DNA from: Stictocephala bisonia
Taxonomy: Eukaryota; Arthropoda; Insecta; Hemiptera; Membracidae
Assembly (NCBI GenBank): GCA_035578905.1
Contig: JAQJVL010000030.1
Span: 3,903,767-3,967,766 of the forward strand
Reading direction: 5' to 3'
Length of the DNA stretch: 64,000 bases
The position numbers and the translations under genes were made by a program. The notes under the pieces were generated by a model. It was not told the origin of the DNA. It made no database searches and saw only the letters and a program-made list of their open reading frames with translations. Of this stretch, positions 33,541 through 45,262 are shown in pieces; position 1 is the stretch's first letter; each line of letters begins with the position of its first letter.

Positions 33541-33875
33541 AGCGTGGCTACGACATGCTTTTCTATTTCAACTGTACAGTTCGTTTTCATTATTATAATG
33601 AGTTATAGTGAACATTGTACGATCATTAACGGTCGATTCTAGTGGATCATAAGTTGATATGAGTTTTTTGTAATTTTAAATAGTCAGGAATGACATGTAG
33701 TGTTAGATATTTAACTGTAGAACATTATTTAACCTCTTAAAAACTAACTTCTGGTCCACTAGAATAGTTCTCCACCTACCAAATGACACTTCAAGTGTTA
33801 CGATACGATCATTATTACGGACTGTATCGTTGAAATAGAAATCCATGTTTTAGGCGTTTTTCGTGAGGCGAAACA
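33541..33875. mobile_element. inverted-repeat element family F, copy 1
   Basis: The left arm contains CTTTTCTATTTCAACTGTAC and the right arm GTATCGTTGAAATAGAAATC then TTTTAGGCGTTTTTCGTGAG, imperfectly complementary. The same ends and an internal block (CACTTCAAGTGTTACGATAC in this orientation) occur inverted at 57986-58339. No coding potential; a non-autonomous DNA element is likely. Confidence 0.62.
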
Positions 33876-33978
33876 ACACTATTTGGTGAATAACTTATAT
33901 TTTAAAAAGTTTTGGTAGCTCAAATTTTAGTATAAATTTATACTTTAAGCTCCATGATAATGATCATAATAATATATT

Positions 33979-33981
<3 letters not shown>

Positions 33982-34046
<65 letters not shown>
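33982..34046. repeat. (AT)n microsatellite
   Basis: Uninterrupted TA dinucleotides for about 65 bp. Confidence 0.97.
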
Positions 34047-34047
<1 letters not shown>

Positions 34048-34139
34048 TGAGTAGATGAACGAATTTAGTCATTGTTATTAACAGAGATGTACTGTTCTTT
34101 ATAAATGTCCATTAATTAGTAGCAGAATAAGCAGGAGAA

Positions 34140-34385
34140 CTAAGGGGTCTACAGATTAGCATAGAATCTGAACCACGTAGATTTGGTCTGAATTTCGGGA
34201 AACTGACGAATTGGTTCTCGATTCTTTCCCTTACACAACATTCATCACAAGGGATGTTGTAACACCCTAATCCTAACAAACCTTCTAACATGGCGACCAT
34301 CGAGCGGACTCCGTGTCAGCAGCTAACGTCTATAATCTCCACAGCGCGGAAGATTACATCCATCTCTGCGCTACTGTCCCACTTT
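34140..34385 (-). repeat. dispersed repeat family R, copy 4
   Basis: Plus strand reads CTGAACCACGTAGATTTGGT, then TTACACAACATTCATCACAA, ATGGCGACCATCGAGCGGAC and TATAATCTCCACAGCGCGG, the same block order as copies at 9375 and 42480. Confidence 0.75.
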
Positions 34386-36059
34386 AATACTCTTAGGGTG
34401 TACCTTACACCTTGAGCCTTCTGACAGACCCAAAATTCCGTTGGTCCTCCAAGGCGGGTGGACGGCCAGACGGATGGCCGGAAGTACGGAGGAACGACAG
34501 ACAGACCGGGCATCACGGATGTGTCAGCCAGCGACATGCGGAACCCGGGGGAACAATGCGCGAGACGGCCAAATTTGGCAAATATCTCTGGCGGGAGACA
34601 GATGCGGAGATAGCCACCCCCGCCGGGTCACATAACTCGACGACTTTACGTCCCTGTCATCCTCCGAGATGGATACCCGGCGATAACCATCATTAGGACG
34701 TCTCCAGGTTTACGGCCGGAATCAGAGGTACAGGTTAAGTCGGCCATTTACAATGTTAACATGACGTTTCAGCCCCGGAGCCCCCTGCTGTCGTCACGTC
34801 GCCTAATGAGAGCCACGCTGTTGTAAATTCGGGAACGTTACTGTTGGGAGGAATGAGAACTTCATAATCTCTCCAAGTTACAGGACTAATAAAGTCCGAA
34901 ATGACGATTTTGTTTGTTTTTACACTTGTATGTACGGTCACTTCGGGCGAAAATATTTCCAAGAAGTTAACTAGGCAAATGTATTCCCTTACAGTGCAGG
35001 TTAATTCTCATAAGTTATGTATTATAAACTTTATTTATGAATTATGCACTTGAATACAAAATGTGTTTTGTGAAATATGTAAATGACTATAAAATATAAA
35101 ATTTTATCTTTCTTGAGCCGCAATTAAACAATGAGACAGAATATTTTTTTCTAAAGACGTAAAGTGATTTAGGAGAAGGAAAAAATACATTTCTCTCCAT
35201 AATTGTTCTTATACATAACGTAATAAGGATATGCAACTTTAAAACATACTGAGTAATGAAACCATTACATAGAATATTAAAAAATTTCATTCATATTGAG
35301 AATACCTTAAAATTACCTCTAGCATTGGCCTAGTTAAAAAAATCTGTAATTGAGAATATTGGCTCATACTTGTCCCAAATTATAATCAATACGTAATATT
35401 GCTTATTAAAAATTAACATTACAACAACACTGCTCAACATGCGAAATTCTCTACAAATAATAGTTATGAATCCAAATATAGAAACAAGAAATTATAAACT
35501 ATTTCAAGTAATTAAAATGATCGAAGAACATAAAAATATTAGATCTAACAATAAATACGGTAAGTAATTATAGATTAATTAGTGACCTACTAAGAAGAAA
35601 AATGACAGATAAATTAAGAACAATTTAATTTTTAGATACCTATTCAATATTTAATTTTACAATCTCTTAAATTCGTTTTAAAGTACTGTAAGTGTGCTTT
35701 ATTCGTAGATTTTATTTAATTTTTATTCCGAGTTGTTGAGTGTTTCAATGCTCATATTAATTTTTCTAGTTTAATTCAATCACTTTTCTTAGACGTAGTT
35801 TAAGCAATGAATACACATCTACTGATTGTTATTCATTAGTTTGGGACAAAATACTGTAATCGAATATAACTGAGAATCGTTAATCGGTTCACCGATCATG
35901 TAACGGACAACACATTGAAAATTTATAGTGAAAAATAAAAGAGGGTAAAAGTCAAAATGAATGTCGAGCAACTGGGCTACTGTAAATTTGAAAAATGCGC
36001 CATTCGTCAACAAGGCGACTCAGTTGATTAATACAAACACGCAGTATTTATCAAACGTT
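34386..36059. other. GC-rich segment 34400-34960, then AT-rich spacer
   Basis: 34400-34960 is GC-rich and unique in the window (GGCGGGTGGACGGCCAGACG; CCCGGAGCCCCCTGCTGTCG). Open frames of 60-94 codons occur on both strands but show no domain. A conserved regulatory block or unannotated exon is possible. 34960-36059 is AT-rich with nothing recognised. Confidence 0.4.
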
Positions 36060-36420
36060 CAATCTAGAAATATGAACAGCGTATAAATCATCGAGCGGCG
36101 TAAATCTAATTGAATATCGCTTAGCGATGTGTGGAAAACTGGCGATATATACCAGCTGTGATTCGACACCGAGAATCGATTAATCGTGATCGTGAATAAT
36201 CGATAGTGAGTCATTTGTCTGGCGCGTGACGCGTCAAGTCGCGGCTACCGCCCGGCCAAAACTGGCGCGCGATTGATGATGGCTCCTAGACGCCTGACTC
36301 CCGCACTTCCTGTTTTAAATAATGCGACAGTTCTCCATTATCGATTATAAGTGGACTCCTGTAAAAACAAGGGTCGAGTAGACAACGGATCGATAAACCT
36401 CGTCATTGGAAGGAGTGATG
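36060..36420. promoter_or_regulatory. cluster of ATCGAT/TAATCG sites, possible enhancer
   Basis: Within 36170-36400 the motif ATCGAT or close forms occurs four times: CGAGAATCGATTAATCG, GAATAATCGATAG, CATTATCGATTATAAG and GGATCGATAAAC. The region is GC-richer in between (GCGCGTGACGCGTC, ACTGGCGCGCG) and non-repetitive. ATCGAT-type sites bind homeodomain/Cut and DREF-like factors in insects. An enhancer role is inference. Confidence 0.35.
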
Positions 36421-37423
36421 TGTTCAATTTATAATATTGTTGTGGAAGATGTCTTGAGGCTGGTTTGAGTAGATGCCTGATAACAGGGGTGGGATGGGGT
36501 GGTTTTGGGAGGGGATGACATCTTAGTAAGCTTTTTGTTGTAATCTTGGCTGGATCAATAATCGCAGTTAATTTCGATTGTTCCTTCGATTATAGTTCGA
36601 TTCCAGAAGAATAAAATGTACATATCATCTGTCTTGTAGGTAAGCGAGCCTTATGTGATTGACTTGATTGAAAATGGTACAAATATATGTAAGAACTACT
36701 TTGTTATTAGAAGAGCGTCTGAAGATCATTATAAGATTGGGCAAAAATCATAAAATTCTTCAACTTAATTTGGCGTGCCGAAGAACGATACGATCTTCCC
36801 TTGACGAGAGAACAGAATTGTCCCTAAGGCCAAGTACAATCCTTAGTAGGCCGCTTTAAATCTTATCATAGTGAGTACTAAATAATTATGATGTGGGTGA
36901 AGCACTTATTCATTTTTACTTGACTAAACCGTTTTCTGAGGTAAACACTGAGGTAAAAGATGACTGAAACTATAGGATCACAATTAAGGCTTGAAATAAT
37001 TTAATAATATAGTTTTCCACAATTTTGTAGAGAAATAACAATTTCCAAATTTATAATTGTCCTTTTGTATTACTTTTGACGATATTCATTATTTCATAGG
37101 ATAATGGAATTCTTGACAATTTAGCCAAGAGATAGTGTAGGATTTTTAAACAACAGAGTTTAATGTACTTGCCAGATATAAAATTTAACTAGAAAAAAAA
37201 TCTAAGAATACACAACAACTTAATGAACTATAAAATACTTAATTTGCTAGACATTCAGTAAGTACGTGATAAATTTTAATACAAGTTTGTACATCTTTCC
37301 TTATTCAAAGATAATTATATATTCAAATAAACAATAAAAGAGCATGGACATTATAAGAAACACCAATGATTTCTTTTTTTATGAAAGAGGTATTTAAGAG
37401 TTTCGTGTTTATTTGAGATTTGT
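36421..37423. other. AT-rich spacer with possible recursive splice site
   Basis: No gene recognised. At 36639/36640 the sequence ATCTGTCTTGTAG is followed directly by GTAAGC, a candidate AG|GT ratchet point on the plus strand. Confidence 0.35.
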
Positions 37424-37511
37424 AGATCCATTGAGATCCATTGATTGAGATCCATTGATTGAGATCCATTGATTGAGATCCATTGATTGAGATCCATTGA
37501 TTGAGATCCAT
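37424..37511. repeat. 14-bp tandem repeat
   Basis: About six copies of GATTGAGATCCATT. The period is not a multiple of three, so the open frames that pass through it encode the same words in rotating frames and are not genes. Confidence 0.95.
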
Positions 37512-38132
37512 AACCATCAACTATTTCGCAGTCATCAGTATCTCCGTAGATACCTACGATCTGAGTCTCGATCATAAATAATCAGACATCTCAGCTGTTT
37601 CTGCTAAAATATAACACCCACTTTCGTTCTCTATAAGAAACACAGTGATGGGAGAGTTGACTCAGTCATCAGGATCGTTTCCAGGCTGGCGTGAGGGACA
37701 AAGACCTCGTAGCTCCTGGGCTTGCCTAGCGTGCCAGAGTGGGAGGCTCGAGCTACCCTCGCCACGGGGTGCACGCCCTTGCGACAAATCATTTAGCACG
37801 ACCATCAGTCACCGAGTACGGCACGGACACCCAGCCAGGCACGAACCTCAGAACCAGTTCCATACGTGATCCAGTTCACAACTAATCCACGTGATCTTCT
37901 CCTCCTGGGAAATCATGAGAAGAAATCGACTGCCAATGTGCTTTGCATTCTGATTCAGTTTTGCTTCTATCTGATCTCTCTTTCCGTGTGCAACCCAAGA
38001 ACGCAATTAAAATAGTAATGCTGATAAAAATACAATTTTAAATTGTAGCCGATGTGGCGAAGGACAGTAAGGGATTTGTTGCACCTCTAAATTTGGCGGA
38101 TTGAGAAGAATTTTCTCACAAAATCCTTTAAA
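37512..38132. other. spacer with GC-rich 37640-37880
   Basis: 37640-37880 is GC-rich and non-repetitive (GGGAGGCTCGAGCTACCCTC). It is open for 74 codons but has no recognised domain. Confidence 0.35.
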
Positions 38133-38158
38133 CGCGCGCGCGCGCGCGTGTGTGTGTG
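38133..38158. repeat. (CG)8(TG)5 compound microsatellite
   Basis: Eight CG units run into five TG units. The next bases, AACGCCAAAACTACTGGACC, resemble a sequence common at one end of insect interspersed repeats, so the microsatellite may be the edge of an old mobile element. Confidence 0.85.
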
Positions 38159-41099
38159 TTTTACTCAATAACGCCAAAACTACTGGACCCATTCAGCTAC
38201 AATTTTGCATGGACATTATTAGGGTCTCTTGTTAACACTTAAGCCTATCCTTTTTTTTAAATTCTACCAATGCACCACTCCAGGGACTCTAAGAAGTATC
38301 ATTGCATTTGACAATTGTTTACAATAGTCTTCAGGGTAACTATAAAAGATGGTATGTATCACGACGAGGCTGCGCAGAAGACATGTGACGTCACAAGGGC
38401 GAAATCAGCTGATTTGTTTATCATATTAAATACTGGTTACTAAATCTAACAATTACATAAAAGTATTAGGCTAAATAGTCCTAGAGTTTGTACCGGGTCT
38501 CTTGACCGGTACATTTTTGGTTTCTCTACTTTCGGTTTGCCAGGCTGACTGAGATCGCTGTTGTGCTGTCGACTTGTTACGTTCGTGGTAGTTGGCTTAA
38601 GCCTTGGTCTGTTCCGTGGTTCCGGCTTTCGGTTCGACGGTTCGCCTGGATTTTGTTTTTAGTTTCTGTCTACCTGTTAACATGTTTAGGAGCGGCTAGA
38701 AAGGCAATTAACGCAAGTTGTTTAATTTTTAAAACCTAATTACCCTTTTGGTGAAATTATTTTGTTTGGATAATAATCAGGTTTATTTGTTATTTTCAGT
38801 ATGTTGTTAGATTTTTTGTGTCATTTGTCTAGATGATGGTCAACCTAGTTTCGAGCCCATGTGCTCAGTGTTATTTTTCATCATTAATTTCTATATTATA
38901 TTTATGTTTTATGTTCAATGTTAGTTGTAATAGTTTGTCTAGTGTCTGTATAGTTTTTATTGTGCATTTTGCAGTTTAAGTTACCTTTTCACTATATTTC
39001 TGTTCTTTGTCAATTACCTATTCTACCTGTTTAATTTTGTTAGTTCCTGTATGCTTAAATAATAGTTTCTACCACGCTTTTGTATCTACTTGTTCAATTA
39101 GGTTTTTTCCTGTAAATTAATAAAATGAATAAATGAGTGAATTTATTTCCCATAGATAGTTATATAATACATGAATGCAAAATGTGAGAAATGTACTGGC
39201 CACTAACCAGTAGCGTGGCCAGTTGTACAATAGAAAATTATAATTAAATTATCAAGTAAATTGGAGTCTAGCATTATAAGAAATATATACTTAATATTTA
39301 GCCAACTGTAAAAATCTGAGGATTTTAAATAAGACAAATAAAAATATATATAAATGCAATTATATAACATATAGAGGGGTAAGTAACTGTAAAGAAGAGA
39401 ATTGTATTTAAACTAAGACATTATTGAAATATTCTACAGTACATACTACTGAGAAGAAAGCTAAGTGATTGTTTGCTCACAAAAATGTTTGAGATTATTA
39501 ATATTCTTGATTTGAGGTGGTATTTTACTAAAATATTTGGGTCCCAAATATAAAAAGGAATGACAGAAAATAGTTTTGTTGACTTTAGGCAATTTGAAAC
39601 AATTATTTACGAAATCTGTAGTTAATTGTAAGTTTGTTCCTAAAACGTTATTTTTTTATATATTTTATATTGTAATTTGTGTTTTTTTTGTTTTGGCTTT
39701 ACTTTATTCTAATGTGCTGTGGTTTGGCTGTTTAGTCCAGGGTCCTCGAGTAGGACTTGTTTCTCAGCCTGCCGCTCGGCCGATCTCTGCCATCTCGACT
39801 GTGCTGGCCTGGCCTGGGGACCATGTAATTGAGCTAAGTTGCACCTCCGCTGCCCTCCTTACAACTTAGGGAGCCTTCTGTCCTCAGGTCAGTCCTTTCC
39901 ATTTTGTTCCCGGTGGCTGATCTGGGAGATGAACCGTTTTTAAAAATAAGCCTAGGCCAACGAAAAAAATCAAGTGCACCAGAGATGAACAATAAACTTA
40001 TCTTGGCCACAGCCATTTAATAGTTAATTTTATAAAGAAATTTAAAGTTACATTTTAAAAATATTTAGTTTAGTTTATCATTGCTATGTATTATCTAATT
40101 TGTTATTGGGCAATTTATAAATATTTACCAATTGTTTTAATATTTCACATATTTTTACTGTTAAGTTTTTTGAATTGTGTATCTCTGTTTTGTTAGGCCT
40201 GGTTATTAAGTTGGTATTTATTTTGTGTAGCGTAATGTTAGTCTGGCTGTTTGATAAAACGGTACCGTGCTATATTTTCTTTTTAATTTCTTATTTTTAA
40301 ATTTTTTACCAAAAGGGGTTTATTTAATGATGTTTTTACTTTTATTTCAATTCGGAGCTTCCCAGAGATTCCGGCTTACTCCCTGTCCTCAGTGGAATCA
40401 TGAGATGTCGGCTAAATAGTCGGTTAATTTGGTTTTGTTCAAATTTCAAAATTTTGTTGTAAATTCTCTTGAATGTTGTCTTTATAATAGCCTAATTCTG
40501 CAGATAGGCACATCTGTAATGTCATTTATGGTATTTGTCGTTTACCAAATTTGTGTTCGGTGTGTTATTTTGTGTATAGTTTGTACTTAATTGTTTATTA
40601 TATGTTTCAACTTGTTTATCTATTTTTAGTGTAATTTTTTGATATTGTGTCCTTCTGCCAAAATTATTGAATTCTTTGATAATAAATAGTTTTCTCGCTC
40701 AGCTGCCGAGTTGTGATTTAACCCTCCGACTGCCGCCCGTGATACTATCGCTTGTCCGGTTTTGAGCCATCCCCCAGCACGGCACAACTTCCACTTTGGT
40801 GGGGGATGCGTCTCAAGTTAACTTATTTCATCGTGTTTTGTATTGCTGAACGGAATAAACACAATATAAATCAACGTGAACCCCGTACGAAGGGCAAGTA
40901 CAGTGCTAGTTAGTATATGAATTTATACTTCGTAATTGATTTTATTTCCCTAATAAAATAATTTATTTGTGAATAAAGTTGGTTACGATTGTCACGAAAG
41001 TTTCCGTCGTATTAATGATTATATAAAGTTAGACAACCGTATTGTAGGTATTAAACGAACTAGGGGATACACCTGACTTATTTCACATTTAGAATTTAT
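38159..41099 (+). other. long segment with strong T-over-A strand bias, probable old repeats
   Basis: Blocks 38480-39120 and 39590-40720 are conspicuously T-rich on the plus strand, with an opposite-biased piece between. The first block ends in AATAAAATGAATAAATGAG, like a polyadenylated 3' end. Near 40880-40915, ACGTGAACCCCGTACGAAGG then GCTAGT resembles the end of elements that start with the AACGCCAAAACTACTGGACC sequence at 38170. No coding frame is recognised. It may be one large decayed element or several. Confidence 0.4.
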
Positions 41100-41690
41100 C
41101 AGCCTATGGGGAAGTTGAGCCAAACATAAATTTGAAAGAGTCTTCAGGTTACAGAAAAAAACTGTCAGAATTTTGTTGTATTTGCCAGAGACTCGTGTCG
41201 CGAAGCTTTTATGTAGCTCGGTTTAGGCCTACTGACTTTACCCTGCCTCTATATCCTTGAGGTAATTTTGTACTGCAGATTCAGGTGTGAACTGAATAAG
41301 GGTGGTAATGAACGTACGTACAACACCAGAGGCAGGGACAACTATCCAACACAGTTTCATAGAACTAATGTGTTTGATAAACTTCCATCTCAAGCTGGAG
41401 TAATCAACCAGCTTCTTGAGAGAGTCCGTCCTCCAACTCAATTCAAAGCTGGACTAAAACGCCTTTTGGTATCAAAATAATTTTACTCTATTGACGAGTT
41501 CTTATCGCACCGCTGGGAGTAAGGAGGACAAAATGTCATAAATGGAACTGACACTAATTCAGATGTGTCAATTTTAATTGAAAGAACGAATATTTAATGT
41601 ATGTTTTAATGGTGTAATTAATAATATTATTGGCGTTTGCAATACAATGTTAAATTATCATGATGCAATAAAGATTTTTTATTATTATAT
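41100..41690 (+). pseudogene. 3' remnant of the CR1/Jockey-like LINE family
   Basis: Frames shift, but the plus strand reads RVFRLQKKTVRILL (about 41135), then TRGRDNYPTQFHRTNVFDKL (about 41322) and FKAGLKRLLVSK (41440-41478), the same C-terminus as the intact LINE fragment at 20902-22878. The 3' untranslated part (TTGCAATACAATGTTAAATT, then GATGCAATAAAGA) also matches. Older and broken. Confidence 0.82.
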
Positions 41691-41849
41691 GGAAAGAATG
41701 TAACCTCTTTCAAAAGTGAAACATTTTCTGAGAAAATGGTTTGAGATAGAGGACAACAGTTAAACGTTTTGTAGAATGTGGAGTTAAAAAATACAGATAA
41801 AGTTATGCGAAATTTAATTCCTGACCCCATATATTTGTTAAATTTTTCA
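41691..41849. other. short AT-rich spacer
   Basis: Nothing recognised. Confidence 0.3.
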
Positions 41850-41940
41850 AAATTTTTTGCGTCTGATTGCGATCGAACTGATGATATTAAGTCTAGTTGG
41901 GATCTAACCAACTACGCTACCGACCAGTCCATAACCAATA
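41850..41940 (-). mobile_element. tRNA-derived SINE head, copy 3
   Basis: Minus strand reads GGTCGGTAGCGTAGTTGGTT then CAGTTCGATCGCAATCAGAC, the promoter boxes of the SINE at 2055-2330. The body diverges soon after. Confidence 0.68.
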
Positions 41941-42479
41941 TGCTCTCTTTAACAACCAAAGCCGCTCTCAATATACTAAAAAGTCTTAAGGAATAGCACT
42001 CGACATCCTAAAATCATTCATTATTCATACAGGTTGTCTGCTCACTGAATTATTACTTGTCGATAGACCGCAAGCTGCCCATTGACACAGTTTTATAATC
42101 CGGATAATGTGTCAAACCACTCACACAATTACGGACAAGAGATGTAATGTCCCTTGCGTCAAGTGGGATATTTGGTCTCCGGCCAGAACAAGGCGTGCTC
42201 ATGTATATATGTAGTTTACGGAACAGAAAAAAAAAATTACGTAAAATCGCTACTTAACTTGCAATATCCGGCATTCCACCGGTTGACGCGATTATGACAT
42301 GAAGAACAATTTGTTTTGAAATCGCTTACTTCAATTATGCAAATATTACTTAACAATACTTGTCGTGCAAGTTGCAGATGTAAATGTCCTCTTGCTTTAA
42401 GTGTGTATAGGTTATCGGCCTTACACTTATGTAATGTACGTTGTCTGTAATCTCTGGTACAGAGATTACTAACACGCCG
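41941..42479. other. spacer
   Basis: Mixed composition; no gene recognised. 42230-42420 may belong to the adjacent family R copy. Confidence 0.35.
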
Positions 42480-42745
42480 ATCGTAGAGACATAAGAGCAC
42501 TTTACGTAGAATCCGAACCACGTAGAATTGACTTTCAGCTGACTGACAAGCCTAATATAATAAATCTCTTCCCCACACAACATACGGACCTTGACTACTA
42601 TTGGACGCCCCAGTCTTCTCTAGTAGTGTACACATCGATGGCAACCATTGAGCGATCACCATTAAGAGTACCGATCGTAAAACCTATCACCTACAATCTC
42701 AACGACACTGTCCAAAGACAGCTGGGTTGTGTTACATCTAGCAAA
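42480..42745 (-). repeat. dispersed repeat family R, copy 5
   Basis: Plus strand contains AATCCGAACCACGTAGAATT, CCCACACAACATACGGACCT, ACATCGATGGCAACCATTGA and ACCTACAATCTCAACGACAC in family order. Confidence 0.78.
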
Positions 42746-42962
42746 GGTGCTTCAAGGGGTTATTACTTGAAGGATTAAAAAAAAAACCAAGCCTAGATGA
42801 ATCGCGCAAGGTAAAATATTTAATTTTGTTTTTTTTTACCCGATTAAAACCACGTATTGCTATGTGCTAATATCGTGCTACAATATTAAATATGCTTGAA
42901 ATTAATATCACAAATAAAACGTTCCATTCTTGACGGTATGTATTTTTCGTGATGGTGTTCAT

Positions 42963-43150
42963 TACTGATTTATTTTAAATAGCTACATATCACTTAGTTT
43001 TTTTTTTTTTAATGTTATATTTCGGCTTTACAGTCTGAAGCCATTTTCAAACATTTTTAACATGTTTGAAAATGGCTTCAGACTGTTTAGCCGAAATATA
43101 ACATTAAAAAAAAACTAAGTGATGTGTAGCTATTTAAAATAAATCAGTAA
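42963..43150. mobile_element. 188-bp near-perfect palindrome (fold-back or mariner-type MITE)
   Basis: Almost the entire segment is two inverted arms of about 90 bp. The left starts TTACTGATTTATTTTAAATA and the right ends with its complement, around a loop of about 9 nt near 43062. The arms differ by length of a T/A run and a few bases. TA lies at each boundary, which would fit Tc1/mariner target duplications. No coding capacity. The transcript would form a long hairpin and could feed small-RNA pathways. Confidence 0.85.
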
Positions 43151-43314
43151 AACGTTTCAACGCTAGTTTTTGCAAATTTATTATTATAGCATGTGTAATA
43201 TTGGCAGATAAACCATTTCCCACCAACATATACAATGTTATTACTTTTATGTAACTTCTACACATTGTTACGAAACTAAGAAAGTTGGCGTAATTTATTG
43301 TTACTTTAGTTTGG

Positions 43315-43316
<2 letters not shown>

Positions 43317-43362
<46 letters not shown>
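43317..43362. repeat. 46-A homopolymer
   Basis: Pure A tract ending two bases before the TTAA of the next element. True length is uncertain in any assembly. Confidence 0.9.
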
Positions 43363-43363
<1 letters not shown>

Positions 43364-43364
43364 G

Positions 43365-44116
43365 TTAAGGGGGTAGGTGCACGGAAAATTTTTATTTTTA
43401 TCGAAAAATGTTTTTTTTCACCATTTTATAGCTTAAAATGTCCTCTTTCCAACGGTATATAACACTAATCATTTATTATTTTCTAAATGTGCTTAAAAAT
43501 TAGTTTTCTAAAAGTGTCCCACTCGATTTTCTATTGAAATCATCTCTCTGAGTGCCACACATTGTGTATTTATTTATTACACTAATATCATCTTCATATA
43601 GTAATACTAGTGCATATAGTAATTGTAGTAATAAATTTGAAGAAGATGATGGGAAGGAACCATCATATGAACCAGGGTTTTATTAATGTAAGTTTTTGTG
43701 TTGTTTTTATTAGTAAAACTGTATTTATTTTGGTTTATTGCGATTTTCCGAAAGTTGTGTTTTTTGACACATATGTTCCTTTTTCTCAAAAACTACTAAT
43801 GATAACAAGATGAAACTTTTTGTGGTTATATATGTAACTTAGTTACAAAAGCAGAATAAAAAAATAGTCAAAATTAACAAAGAATAAAATTAAAAAAAAA
43901 TTATAAATGAAAAGTATTTGAAAAAGTTTTATAGACTTTTTTAAAATTTTGTGAAAAATTTATAATTATTCCAAAGTTAGATTTTACACCCGTAGTTTAT
44001 GTAACAAAAGCCAATGTATCAGGTAAAAAAAATATAAATGAAATATCTTTTCTACTTTCTGATAAAAAGGTACATATGTTAACATTATGGAAGATAGGGC
44101 GCACCTACCCCCTTAA
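43365..44116. mobile_element. 744-bp element with TTAA target duplications (piggyBac-like MITE)
   Basis: TTAA at 43365-43368 and 44113-44116 flanks GGGGGTAGGTGC (left) and GCACCTACCCCC (right), 12-bp perfect terminal inverted repeats. TTAA duplication is diagnostic of piggyBac-type insertion. The interior is AT-rich with no transposase. The two overlapping 60-67 codon open frames at 43607-43813 have no recognisable domain. Non-autonomous. Confidence 0.88.
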
Positions 44117-44609
44117 GGCAACTGGCCAAATTATTTTTTTACTGTCACATTTATTAAATTACACAGTGCCCGAACTGTTCAAAATATGTACGTTTTATAC
44201 ATGTTTTTTTCTGTTTTCGTTTAATTCGTCTTCTCCATCCAAAAATGAAATTACGAACACGTGAATTTCATTGAGGCGGGACTGACAACGGTGCTGACCC
44301 TGCCATCTTCACGGCGAACTGGAGAACAAACCACTCAGCGCACTATTGGATGCCCCTCCGTTTATTTATACTTTTATGATTAAAGAAAAAAGTTTCATCA
44401 ACTATTAAATTGTAAACCTTCATATACATAAGAGAAAGCTCTGATTGATCTCACGCAAATTCAGTTGTGTTTTTTTTTTTTTTTTATTTTATGACCAATT
44501 TGTAACCTTACTTTAAAACTTTTATTGTAAAAACTTTTTTTGAAATTATTTACCTAATTTATTGCCGAAATCGAAAAGTATTACTACAGATGAAGTAGGC
44601 TCAAAGACT
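44117..44609. other. spacer with partial CGACCTCTGTTTCTTT-type repeat
   Basis: 44270-44365 (GGCGAACTGGAGAACAAACC, CTATTGGATGCCCCTCCGTT) matches the right half of the element at 48113-48351. The rest is AT-rich, including a T tract near 44469. Confidence 0.45.
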
Positions 44610-44940
44610 ACTATATAAGGCTCAGATCTCAGTCTTCTTAATACATATGTATCGTCCGCTCAATGGTCTCCATCGACATGGACACTACAGAAGTAGACTG
44701 AGGTTTCCAAGTTGGGCGGTGCCTGGGTTTAGGATATCCAAGGAAGTGAACTAATTACCAGTTTCATAAATTAGCCGTAAATCTTAATTACACTAAGTGG
44801 TTCGGATTCCACGTTATTCTAGCTCCCTGGGTATTAGGTAATTTAGTGACGATCATTTATAGGGATCAGTCGAAATTAATTAGTGTACAAAATCAGTTTA
44901 TCGACACTCGATGTGTACATTTTTCATTCCCTGAGATAAA
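44610..44940 (+). repeat. dispersed repeat family R, copy 6
   Basis: Contains CAATGGTCTCCATCGACATG, the core AGTGGTTCGGATTCCACGTT (about 44798) and a worn SINE-like tail (TATCGACACTCGATGTGTAC). Confidence 0.72.
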
Positions 44941-45179
44941 AGCGTGAAAGAATAAATTAATAAAAAATTACTATAATTTTTACAATAATATAATTGGTTG
45001 GTTTTGCTTGAAACAAATCAGTTCAAATTTGTTTAAGGAGAGGCCGGTGTTTAGCTTTACCCTTACTCTACCCATTCCCCGTAGACTATTGTTCTGTGCG
45101 GGGAACTTATCAGACCAGAGTACGGGGGGGAACCAGTACAGTACAAGGTGAATATTATTGATAAGAACTAACAGTCAAT
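44941..45179. other. spacer
   Basis: Nothing recognised; a GC patch lies near 45060-45130. Confidence 0.3.
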
Positions 45180-45262
45180 GTCAAGCTTCACACCTGCGCT
45201 ATCTCTAATACAGGTAAATAAGTCCTGGCGTCTTAGACCGCTCGGCCATCGGCTGGAGGAAA
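45180..45262 (-). pseudogene. tRNA-Leu-like relic
   Basis: Minus strand reads GATGGCCGAGCGGTCTAAGA then CGCCAGGACTTATTTACCTG, the D-arm (A box) and anticodon-arm layout of tRNA-Leu. The downstream part lacks a clear GGTTCGAATCC B box and a closing acceptor stem. It is a pseudogene or the head of an old SINE. Confidence 0.4.

Noticed and set aside
37424..37511. Possible CRISPR-like spaced repeat
   Set aside because: The units are directly adjacent with no spacers. The 53419 array likewise has no unique spacers.
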